Shown here one piece after another: positions 10,338-20,528 of a DNA stretch of 64,000 nt. The DNA is from Sambucus nigra (Eukaryota > Streptophyta > Magnoliopsida > Dipsacales > Adoxaceae): the NCBI GenBank assembly GCA_949130495.1, contig OX422216.1, positions 366,258,605 to 366,322,604 of the forward strand, read 5' to 3'. Both the position numbers and the translations under genes were made by a program. Numbering within the stretch: the stretch's first letter is position 1; the number at the start of each line of letters is the position of its first letter. The notes under the pieces are model-generated. The model was not told the origin of the DNA, searched no databases, and worked only from the letters and a program-made list of their open reading frames with translations.

Positions 10338-12052
10338 GCAAGTGGTTTAATTACGTTAATTTCAAGCGAATGTTTCTTCCATGCTTAGAAAATTGATAAA
10401 TTTACATTGTATTGGGAGATTTATAAAAACCCATGAAATCGGAGTTATAAATTCAGATCTTGATGTAGGTTTGCATGTAGAGTTGTTATTGGGTGATTTG
10501 ACTAAAAGAATTACTACTTTTTATGTTACAAAAACGGAGTTATATATGGAAAATTAATGACTTTAAATTCTAGGGTTCATGCTCATAAGGTTTGGGAAAA
10601 ACTTTGGGAGATTTAAATAATTAGGTGTTGTATAGGAGGATTTGATCCCATGGATGTGCTAGATTATGACCTAAGAATGTTTAGGAATGTTGAGTAACCT
10701 TAAAATATTATTGGAATAATTTTTGGAGGAGTTTTGAGGTGAGAAAATTGGTGAAAAACGTAATAGGAAATTTCTGGGCTTGAAACTGTCACCTCGTTAG
10801 AAGACCTGCCCAGCTCGTTCGAACGAGCTTCTAACGAGTTAACAGTTGACTTCTAACGAGTGGGATGTTCGTTCGATACCTTTCGTTCGAACGAGATCTC
10901 GTTAGATGGCCATTTCGTTCGAACGAACTCTTATTCGAACGAGACTTCTAACGAGTTGACAGATTGGCCTTTTTGGCCTGGTTTGATTTCTAGTGTCCCG
11001 TAACCTTGTTTAATTGTAGAGATAACATTACCTTGATGACTAATTGAGATAGTTGGGATATTCGGGACATATTGGGGAGTAAAATATAGAAGAATGATTT
11101 GAACTAAATGGTAATTGTGGGTTAGGACGCGAATAATTAATTACGACGGGAGGATAATGGATGATGTGTATATATAAATCGGGGACACGTGTATTGGTAT
11201 AAGAATGAGAAGTATACCACTAATAATTTATGGTAATTACTATAATGTGTGCATGCTTAGTATAGGTATATGATTTTATGTGTATGACATACCTACCATA
11301 CTTGCTATCACGGGAAGTTTACGTTCGCTTAGGGCCAAAAAATCCTTGTGTGCCCGGATTTAGATTGGTACCTAGAGGACATAGTTCAAGGGAATGACTT
11401 AATTGTGAGTTATTATGTCAGCTGACTATGGAGAGTAGGTATGTACGTGACCCATGGATATGTTGAATTATGTTCGCCTCCATTTTTGTGTGTGGTGTTT
11501 ATTCTAACAATTCCTGAGAGATTCGAAATTTGTAATCCTTATGTACGTGATGTACCGGGATGGATAGCAGAGTATGTGTGCACCACAGCTTAGCCTCGGG
11601 GTGCTTGTATAGTATATTTATGAAGTGAATAATATACGGTTCAATGAAAAGGAATTTGTTATGTTTAAATTGCGAGAATAATTTATAGTAACTCCTTGAG
11701 AAGTTAAAAAGGGATAACATGCCGTGAATTGTAATGTTAACAATTGAGAATCCGAGTCTAATTAAAGCTATCTGTTTAAGTGATAATATTGGGAATTCAT
11801 ATTGTGAATCGAGTGTAAAGGTTAGAACTTATGTCAGTTTAGTTAGATATGAGAATCACTTGAATGGGTATGGTACGTTAGGAGTGCACAATTAGTCGAG
11901 AGGTGAGTATTTCATGTGAGAGCACGTCCTAACATGTACTTTGCATTCATTGTTTTAATGTTATTAAAGCACTTGCTGTTTTTAAACTACGCTCCACATT
12001 CGGACTCTGACCCATTTGCTTTCAAATCTATCTCTTTATAAAAACCATTTAG
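10338..12052 (+). other. Putative leader intron inside E2 5' LTR
   Basis: The donor is AAG|GCAAGT (10335-10343), the branch-like CTGAC is at 12007-12011, and the acceptor TTTAG ends at 12052, 42 nt after the branch A. The block after it (GTGCCCAGCCACAAGGAC, then GTAGACGCCTCC at about 12138) is shared with E1, E3 and E5. Confidence 0.45.
10814..10955. repeat. Palindrome cluster TCGTTCGAACGA in E2 5' LTR
   Basis: There are perfect 12-bp palindromes at 10815-10826, 10883-10894 and 10915-10926. Half-sites CTAACGAG/CTCGTTAG lie between them. The 3' LTR carries five perfect copies (17929-18060). Confidence 0.88.
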
Positions 12053-12576
12053 GTGCCCAGCCACAAGGACACCATGCATAGGAATTCTATACAGGTGATG
12101 AGCTGTAGCTGTTGTGGAAGTTACAGGGCCTTGACAGTAGACGCCTCCTTTTCTTGTCTTGATTCCATATTCAGATTCATCATTTGTAGGGCAGGTCACC
12201 CATTTCTTTTAGAGACACTTTACATTTCAGTTATTCAGACTTTGGTTTGTAATTAATTCAGGATACATGCTATGGTTCTTATTTCAGTTCCGTATTTGAA
12301 TTGTTGTGAGGAGTATTTCCTCCAGACTTATTATTATTCGATGATTACTATAGTTGGACTTTATGGTGAATGATTATGTTATTCTTTATACTTCATTTAT
12401 TGCATGTTAATCAGATTTAATTTAAAATTTGGCAACTCACTTTTTAAATACTAGGTGGTTAGTAATCATTAAAAATGTTTTCGACAGTGATGTTATTAAC
12501 TGGACCAACTTGGCATTTTGTATTGATTTAATAAAGGAGTAGCTACCCGATATTTAATTAGTCGGGGTGTCACAGG

Positions 12577-12588
12577 TGGTATCAGAGC
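12577..12588 (+). promoter_or_regulatory. E2 primer-binding site (tRNA-iMet)
   Basis: TGGTATCAGAGC begins two bases after the LTR end. It is identical to the E1 site. Confidence 0.93.
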
Positions 12589-12725
12589 ATCAGGTTCTAG
12601 TGTCCTTTAGGATCTGTACGCCTTACTATGTTTCCGCTGAGCTTTCTTTGATATAGAGCCCTAATACTAGGAATGTTGTGTTCATCTCTATACATTGGGA
12701 ATTCGTACTTCCGTGATTTGTTTAT

Positions 12726-13440
12726 TTGAATGATGAACTCATCCAAATTTACTTAAATTTTCAGATGGACTGTCAAGAAGAACTAGCTAAAACGGTTAAG
12801 CGAGTCAATGGGCAAGATCGACTCACACCTCAGGTATCCCCAGAGAGAATATCAACCGCCGAGTTAGTAGGTATCGTGGCACAAGCAGTTACCACTGCAG
12901 TTTTACAATACCAAGAACGTAACATACAACTTAAAGGAGGCAAAAGACCTAGAGAGGTTAGCCAAATACATGTGAATAAAGCTGAAAAATGTGCAAAGAC
13001 CCCGAAATTGCGACAACAAACTACCCAAGACCGAGTCAGTTCTAGTCAACAACGTGGTAAGATGAAGTAGTTTCGAAAGGGGAATAAGGTCCCAAGTCAG
13101 CAAGGCCGACACTGTCAGCAGCAGGGTCAGAGGGGGAGTAACTTCAGAGGTCGATGTTTCGTGTGCGGTACGCGTGGCCATAAATGCCAAGATTGTCCTG
13201 ATAGGGGCAGGGCCCCGCAGCAGCAGCAGCAGGGTGCCCGACAGGAGCCGCAGAGGCCTATGTTTCCCGCCGCCCTCCCAGCACCAGCTCAAGTACTAGC
13301 CCTACCAACTTTTCCTGTAACTCCAGTGCAGCAGGGGCAGTTACAGTACAGACATATCTATAATATCAACCAGGCAGCCGCCCCACAGGCACCACCCGCG
13401 ATTTGGGGTATGTTTTCTATCCATGAGACTTTTGGGTCGA
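12726..13440 (+). pseudogene. gag: E2 gag remnant lacking the capsid core
   Basis: One frame runs from the N-terminal region (AELVGIVAQAVTTAVLQYQ, aligning with NAAEVANIVAQAVNVAMTAVVQQ in E1) straight to basic linker sequence. It skips the whole retrotransposon gag core that E1 still shows. A stop at 13068 (CAG to TAG) follows, then a CFVCGTRGHKCQDC zinc knuckle near 13158-13199 with correct C-x2-C-x4-H-x4-C spacing and a Gln/Pro-rich linker. The internal deletion is on the order of several hundred bases relative to E1. The product could not assemble particles. Confidence 0.8.
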
Positions 13441-13800
13441 ATTTTGTTTGTTACTAGGACAACGCAATTGTTTTATAGCTACTTATTATGCGAAGACCTT
13501 AAAGTTATTAACCGCAGCATTGAGCACTGTAACGTAGGTAGAATCACCACTGGAGAATGGTTCATTTTTCTTTATATGCCAGGGAGTGGGGGTAGAGATT
13601 GGTAGTTTGGTATTACCCGCGGACATGTTAGTGTTAGAGATGACCGAGTATGATGCCATTATTGGTATGGATTGGCTAGTAGCGTACCGAGCCATGATTG
13701 ACTGTTTTAGTAGGAGTATTATCTTTGCCATTCCCGGGCAAGAGATGTTTTTAGTGGTGATGCCTCGCCCCGAGGGAGGATCGTCCACCCACTTGTACTA
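13423..13800 (+). pseudogene. E2 aspartic protease, active site lost
   Basis: Where E1 has LFDTGATHSF, E2 reads LFVTRTTQLF, so the catalytic Asp and Gly of DTGA are both gone. Frameshifts flank this stretch (about 13430 and 13590). [19 protein letters not shown] follows in the frame that leads into RT. The protease cannot be active. Confidence 0.78.
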
Positions 13801-15523
13801 TATAGAGGAGGAGACCTCTAAGGAAGTGGTGATACCACTTGATTCGATTCCGGTTGTTCGAGAGTTTGTCGATATATTTCAGGATATACCTGGATTACCT
13901 CCGAGTAGAGAGATAGATTTTGTGATTGATTTGACGCCGGGCACTCAGCCTATTGCCCGCGCACCTTACCGTATGGCTCTAGCTGAGATGAGAGAATTAC
14001 GGGATCAAATTGAGCAGTTGTTGGGTCAGGGGTTTATTCGGAGAAGTACTTCGTCGTGGGGTGCCCTTGTGTTGTTCGTTAAGAAGAGGGATGGAATGTT
14101 GAGGTTGTGTGTGGATTACCGGGAATTGAATAAAGTCACGATACGGAATAAGTATCCGTTACCCCGAATCGATGACTTATTCGACCAGTTGAGAGGAGCC
14201 TTTTTCTTCTCAAAGATTGATTTGCGATTAGGATGCCATCAGTTGCGTATCAGGGAAGAGGACGTCTCGAAGACTGCTTTCTTAACGAAATATGGTTCCT
14301 ACGAGTTTCGGATTATGCCTTTCGATTTGACTAATGCTTCAACCGTGTTTATGGACTTGATGAATAGGGTGTTCATAGAGTTCCTAGATCAGTTTGTCAT
14401 TGTCTTCATTGATGATATTCTGGTTTACTCCCAGACAGAGGAGGAGCACGCCGAGCACTTGAGGCAGGATTTGCAGATGCTACGCCAGAACGAGCTGTAT
14501 GCAAAGTATGAGAAGTGTGGGTTTTGGCTGAAGGAGGTTCAGTTTTTGGGGCATAATATTTTCGACCGGGGGATATCTCTTGATCCGGGTAAGGTATCTG
14601 CGGTGAGGGAGTGGGGACAATCCACGACACCGACTGAGATCCGTAGTTTCTTGGGCTTAGCAGGATACTACAGGAGGTTTATTCGGGGTTTCTCAAAGAT
14701 AGCGGGTCCTTTGACACATCTGACTCGTAAAGGTGTGCCGTTCATTTGGAGTGATGCCTGTCAGTTGGCATTCGATGAGTTGAAGGACAAGTTGACCTCA
14801 GCACCTGTGTTCACATTGCCGAGACCGGGAGTTGAGTATCTAGTTTACACCGATGCGTCCTTACAAGGACTTGGAGGTGTATTGCAACAGGAGAGTCAGG
14901 CCATAGCTTATGCTTCCCGTAAGCTTAAGCCTCGTGAGAAGAATTACCCCATGCATGATTTGGAGTTGGCGGCAGTGGTATTTGCCCTACGGATTTGGAG
15001 GCACTATCTTTTGGGGGAGAAGTTCCAACTGTTCACGGACCACAAGTCCCTACAGCACCTGTTCACGCAGAAGGAATTGAATATGCGGCAGCGTAGGTGG
15101 CTTGAATTTGTGAAGGACTATCAGTTTGATATCCAATATCACCCGGGGAAGGCTAACGTGGTAGCAGACACGTTGAGTCGTAGGCCAGTAGATGAAGTGG
15201 CAGGGGTGTGGAAGGCAAAGTGGAAGGAGTTGGGACACCAGGATGCAGTGGCCCGATCATTCATGTCGATGATGAATGTTACACCGCAGATTGGCACGAA
15301 GGTGGTAAAGGCACAGGCAAACGACTCGTTTTGTCAGGGACAAATAGTTCGATTACTAGCAGAGGGAGCCGAGTCCTATACCGTTAGCTCAGACGGGGGA
15401 TTTCACTTCAATGGGAGACTGGTAGTTCCAGAAGGGGAGGAATTGCGACACGAGATGATGGCAGAGTCGCACGGCTCACGGTTCGCGGTCGTCCCGGTGG
15501 GGACAAAATGTACCAAGATATGA
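13586..15523 (+). pseudogene. pol: E2 reverse transcriptase and RNase H (645-residue open frame)
   Basis: A long uninterrupted frame holds the protease tail (residues about 1-60), then RT with [35 protein letters not shown] (motif A Asp kept, the usual Tyr is Cys) and FIDDILVYS. RNase H follows ([55 protein letters not shown]), then the start of integrase. The frame ends by a one-base deletion near 15489 in the HPGGDK region. RT and RNase H look chemically intact, unlike the rest of E2. Without gag and protease it is still non-functional as an element. The true start lies upstream in the fused gag-pol frame. Confidence 0.88.
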
Positions 15524-16734
15524 GACGTCAGTATTGGTGGAGCGGGATGAAGAGAGATATCTCCGTGTTTGTTTCTAAATGCGCCACTTGTCAGCTGGTA
15601 AAAGTGGACCATCAGAGACCGGCAAAACTTCTACAGCCATTAGAGGTCCCGATGTGGATGTAGGAGAGCATCTCCATGGACTTTATCATGGGGTTACCTA
15701 CGTCACAGAGGGGTCACGAATCCATTTGGGTAATTGTGGACAGGTTGACCAAAGTTTCTCATTTTCTACTCGTAAGGACAGACTACACTACGGGACAATA
15801 TGCCTAGCTCTTTATGGCAGAAATAGTGAGACTTCACGGTGTGCCCCTAAATATCGTGTCTGACCGAGACAAGATAATTGTTTCACGGTTTTGGGAGAGT
15901 TTTCAGTAGGCCATGGGAACGGAATTGCGGTTGAGTACGGCTTATCATCCGCAGACCGATGGGCAAACCGAGCGTACAAATCAGATGTTGGAGGACATGC
16001 TGCGTATGTGCATCATTGATTTTGGGAGTGGATGGGAGCAGTATCTTCCACTGGTGGAGTTTTCTTACAACAACTCCTACCAGTTCACCATTGGCATGGC
16101 TCCATTTGAGGCGTTGTACGGTAGACCTTGTCGTTCCCCAGCATGTTGGTTGGAGGTGGGGGACAACAAACTACTTGGGCCAGAAGTGATTCAGGATACT
16201 TCGGCGAGGATAGAATTGATACGGAGCCGCATTCGGGTAGCTCAGGATCGGCAGAAGAGCTACGCCGATGCGAAGAGATTCTTCAGGGAGTTCCAAGTGG
16301 GGGACCAGGTTTTACTCAGAGTATCTCCTATGAAGGGGATTATGCAATTTGGGAAGAAGGGGAAGTTGGCACCGAGATACGTGGGACCATTTCCTATCAT
16401 CGATCGGATTGGGTCTGTTGCGTATAGACTTGGGTTACCGGAGCATTTACACAGGATTCATGATGTGTTTCATATTTCCTCGCTAAGGAAATATTTTAGA
16501 GATGATTTGGCTCATTCTCACATTGCTTTGGAGGACATCGATCTCCAGCCCGATAGCTCCTACGAGGAGGGGCCGATTGCTATTTTGGACCGAAGTGAGC
16601 GAAAACTGCGGTCAAAGATAGTTCTGTTAGTGCGTATTCAGTGCCGACATCATAATGTCGAGGAGTCCATATGGGAGCGCGAGGATGAGATGCGCGAACG
16701 TTATCCAGAGTTATTTTTACCAGGTACTTTTTAG
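15489..16734 (+). pseudogene. E2 integrase with chromodomain-like tail
   Basis: It continues after the deletion at about 15489 with [42 protein letters not shown] and, from 15913, [21 protein letters not shown]. It ends through GPFPIIDRIG and HDVFHISSLRKY with EESIWEREDEMRERYPELF. Stops at 15661, about 15806 and 15907 break the core. The last 273 codons (15913-16734) are open. The tail matches the chromodomain-type end of E1. Confidence 0.85.
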
Positions 16735-16764
16735 TTCCGAATTTCGGGACGAAATTCTGTTATT

Positions 16765-16774
16765 AGGGGGGAAG
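16765..16774 (+). promoter_or_regulatory. E2 polypurine tract
   Basis: AGGGGGGAAG lies two bases before the 3' LTR. Confidence 0.85.
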
Positions 16775-16776
16775 TA

Positions 16777-19692
16777 TGTAATACCCCGCATTTTTATCGA
16801 TATTTATTTATGGGATTAATTAGATTAAATGTGAATTAATTGAGAATTAATCCGGATAAAATACTAACGAGATGTGAGTTGGTATTTGATTATAATGTGT
16901 ATATATGGCAATATATGAATATTGAGGATATTAAATTGTCGCGAGATAGAAATACGACAATTTGGAAATTTTGTTGGGACACGTGTGACAGTCGCGTTAG
17001 GAAAATATTTAATTTAATTAAAAAGTAAATTTTATTTTTATCAACCGTATGGTCATTTTGAGTTCGCCAACGTGTTCGAAAGGGTCGAAATAGTTAGAAA
17101 ACACTAGCCGGGGATTTAGTTTGGGTCCCGGGGCATTTTCGGGCCATACCGACAACTTAAAAGGGTAGTTTGGTAATTTCGGAATTTTAGGAATTAAAAC
17201 CCACGAAAATTAGAGGTTAAAATCTGATTTAGTCTTTACCCACTAAACCCACTAACAACACTAAATGACTTAATGGGCTACGGGAGTTATTGGAAAAAGT
17301 TCTAAGAGTTTCCTAAGGCAACCTCCAAACCACCATTGTCATCTTGGAGAAAAACTAGTAGAGAGAGAGAGGAAGGAGAATTCTGAAGAGAAAGAGAGAG
17401 AGTGAGACCAACCTTCATCAATTCAACATCAAATTCATAGAAAGACCTAAGGCAAGTGGTTTAATTACGTTAATTTCAAGCGAATGTTTCTTCCATGCTT
17501 AGAAAATTGATAAATTTACATTGTATTGGGAGATTTATAAAAACCCATGAAATCGGAGTTATAAATTCAGATCTTGATGTAGGTTTGCATGTAGAGTTGT
17601 TATTGGGTGATTTGACTAAAAGAATTACTACTTTTTATGTTATAAAAACAGAGTTACATATGGAAAATTGATGACTTTAAATTCTAGGGTTCATACTCAT
17701 AAGGTTTGGGGAAAACTTTGGGAGATTTAAATAATTAGGTGCTGTATAAGAGGATTTGATCCGATGAATGTGCTAGATTATGACCTAAGAATGTTTAGGA
17801 ATGTTGAGGAACCTTAAAATATTATTGGAATAATTTTTGGAGGAGTTTTGAGGTGAGAAAATTGGTGAAAAACGTCATAGGAAATTTCTGGGCTTCAAAC
17901 TGTCACCTCGTTAGAAGACCTGCCCAGGTCGTTCGAACGAGTTGACAGTTTGACTTCTAATGAGTGGGATGTTCGTTCGATACCTTTCGTTCGAACGAGA
18001 TCTCGTTAGATGGTCATTTCGTTCGAACGAACTCTCGTTCGAACGACCTCGTTCGAACGAGACTTCTAACGAGTTGACAAATTGGCCTTTTTGGCCTGGT
18101 TTGATTTCTAGTGTCCCGTAACCTTGTTTAATTGTAGAGATAACATTACCTTGATGACTAATTGAGATAGTTGGGATATTCGGGACATATTGGGGAGTAA
18201 AATATAGAAGAATGATTTGAACCAAATGGTAATTGTGGGTTAGGACGCGAATAACTAATTACGGCGGGAGGATAATGAATAATGTGTATATATAAACCGG
18301 GGACACGTGTATTGGTATAAGAATGATAAGTATACCACTAATAATTTATGGTAATTACTAAGATGTGTGCATGCTTAGTATATGTATATGATTTTATGTG
18401 TATGACATACCTACCATACTTGCTACCACGGGAGGTTTACGTTCGCTTAGGGCCAAAAAATCCTTGTGTGCCCGGATTTAGATTGGTACCGAGAGGACAT
18501 AGTTCAAGGGAATGACTTAATTGTGAGTTATTAAGTCAGCTGACTATGGAGCGTAGGTATGTACGTGACCCATGGATATGTTGAATTATGTTCGCCTCCA
18601 TTTTTGTGTGTGGTGTTTATTCTAACAATTCCTGAGAGATTCGGAATTTGTAATCCTTATGTACGTGATGTACCGGGATGGATAGCAGAGTATGTGTGTA
18701 CCACAGCTTAGCCTCGGGGTGCTTGTATAGTATATTTATGATGTGAATAATATACGGTTCAATGAAAAGGAATTTGTTATGTTTAAATTGCGAGAATAAT
18801 TTATAGTAACTCCTTGAGAAGTTAAAAAGGGATAACATGCCGTGAATTGTAATGTTAACAATTGAGAATCCGAGTTTAATTAAAGCTATCTGTTTAAGTG
18901 ATAATATTGAGAATTCATATTGTGAATCGAGTGTAAAGGTTAAAACTTATGTCGGTTTAGTTAGATATGAGAATCACTTGAATGGGTATGGTACGTTAGG
19001 AGTGCACAATTAGTCGAGAGGTGAGTATTTCATGTGAGAGCACGTCCTAACATGTACTTTGCATTCATTGTTTTAATGTTATTAAAGCACTTGCTGTTTT
19101 TAAAATACTCTCCACATTCGGGCTCTGACCCGTTTGCTTTCAAATCTATCTTTTTGTAAAAACCATTTAGGTGCCCAGTCACAAGGACACCATGCATAGG
19201 AATTCTATACAAGTGACGAGCTGTAGCTGTTGTGGAAGTTACAGGGCCTTGACAGTAGACGCCTCCTTTTCTTGTATTGATTCCATATTCAGATTCATCA
19301 TTTGTAGGGCAGGTCGCCCATTTCTTTTAGAGACACTTTACATTTCAGTTATTCAGACTTTGGTTTGTAATTAATTCAAGATACATGCTATGGTTCTTAT
19401 TTCAATTTCGTATTTGAATTGTTGTGAGGAGTATTTCCTCCAGACTTATTATTATTCGATGATTACTATAGTTGGACTTTATGGTGAATGATTATGTTAT
19501 TCTTTATACTTCATTTATTGCATGTTAATCAGATTTAATTTAAAATTTGGCAACTCACTTTTTAAATACTAGGTGGTTAGTAATCATTAAAAATGTTTTC
19601 GACAGTGATGCTATTAACTGGACCAAATTGGCATTTTGTATTGATTTAATAAAGGAGTAACTACCCGGTATTTAATTAGTCGGGGTGTCACA
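16777..19692 (+). repeat. E2 3' LTR (2916 bp)
   Basis: It matches the 5' LTR over its full length. The main length change is in the palindrome cluster (17929-18060), which has more copies of TCGTTCGAACGA than the 5' copy. It ends TGTCACA directly before the ATAAC duplication. Confidence 0.95.
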
Positions 19693-19697
19693 ATAAC
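19693..19697. repeat. E2 target-site duplication, right
   Basis: ATAAC, identical to 9655-9659. Confidence 0.93.
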
Positions 19698-19852
19698 ATT
19701 AAATGATTATTGGTTCCGGATATAGCATATTGCATATATTAAAAAGGGCAATAATATGTAAATGGTAATTTACATAAACACACCTCTCTAAATGCTATCA
19801 TAGGGGAAGGACGCGTATGAGGTGAAGTCCCTTGGCTAGTGAATGCAGGGTG
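19698..19852 (+). repeat. E1 3' LTR, right part, truncated
   Basis: This resumes the E1 LTR after E2 (compare 2208-2352) and loses similarity at about 19852. The last 1.1 kb of the LTR is missing. Confidence 0.85.
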
Positions 19853-20528
19853 AATAAAAGGAATATAGATTGGGTGTTAACTACACTACATTGCAAATAT
19901 CACTATTTATGTGTCGTCGTGAATATGTCAACTAGATGAGACAATATCCAGAGTAATAGTGACTTTCGACAACAAAACGATCAGTGTAACAAAAAGACAC
20001 AGTGTGTAATTTATTGTGTTTATACATTAAATAATTAATGATTTAAATTGTTTGGAAAAAACCATCCAAATAATTAAAGTACAAATATATATAGATATAG
20101 ATATACAAAATAATATATAATTGATAATACGGATAAGAAGATCGAAATGAATATATGTAAATATGGATCGTTCGCTTGGTATATGAGTTATCCATGGCGG
20201 ATACTTTAGTATCCATATTCGTATCCAATTTTTGCGAATATTTTATAGGGGTATTTGAATTCGCTCTTTCGAATATCCTTCAACAAATGGTGAACGAATT
20301 CAAATCTTTTAAATATCCGTTTAACCCTCTACGCGGGCGGCATATTTATGGCTACTCCTCCGAATAATTTATTGTGGTATTCATGACTAGTTTAGTATAA
20401 AATGCATATTTAATGGTGAGTGTTTCAAATGATTTCATGCTTCAAATTTTAAAATTAGGTTTGGTGGAATGTTATAGAATGATAGTAATTAATTTTTAGA
20501 GATAAAACCACTTAAAAATGTGGGGAAA
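19853..20528. other. Intergenic, no gene seen
   Basis: This is AT-rich sequence after the truncated E1. It includes A/T microsatellite-like runs (20085-20120) and a patch with repeated GGATA/GTATCC words (20195-20330). No coding, RNA or element ends are recognised. Confidence 0.5.

Larger units (their letters stand above)
9660..12574 (+). repeat. E2 5' LTR (2915 bp)
   Basis: It begins TGTAATACCCCGC and ends GGGGTGTCACA. It contains a GA-rich stretch (10240-10295), a GC-type donor motif at 10335-10343, the TCGTTCGAACGA cluster (10815-10943) and CTGAC...TAG at 12007-12052. Short reading frames in it recur in the 3' LTR only because the LTR is duplicated. Confidence 0.95.
9660..19692 (+). mobile_element. 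E2: Tekay/Del-type Ty3/gypsy element nested in E1
   Basis: This is a complete 10,033-bp insertion. It has LTRs of 2915 and 2916 bp, an initiator-Met primer site, a gag remnant, PR, RT, RNase H, IN with a chromodomain-like tail, a polypurine tract, and perfect 5-bp ATAAC duplications on both sides. A hand comparison of the first 0.6 kb of the two LTRs gives about 20 differences (roughly 3%), nearly all transitions, so the insertion is moderately recent. The gag core is deleted and the protease is inactive, so any mobility would have depended on another element. Confidence 0.95.
821..19852 (+). mobile_element. E1: Tekay/Del-type Ty3/gypsy chromovirus, nested and decayed
   Basis: E1 consists of a 5' LTR (821-3456), an initiator-Met primer site, a gag-pol region in the chromovirus order gag-PR-RT-RNase H-IN ending in a chromodomain-like tail, a purine tract (8268-8279), and a 3' LTR that starts at 8280. 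E2 splits that LTR at 9660. It resumes at 19698 and loses similarity to the 5' LTR at about 19852. Long LTRs and a C-terminal WERKDDMREKYPHLF-like tail fit the Tekay/Del clade. The coding region has at least ten in-frame stops and two frameshifts. No target duplication can be tested because the right end is missing. Confidence 0.9.

Noticed and set aside
11499..12256. Conserved short frames in the E2 LTR (73 aa on minus, 67 aa on plus) that reappear at 18617-19374
   Set aside because: They recur only because the LTR is duplicated; no motif, and they lie in the putative intron and downstream exon.
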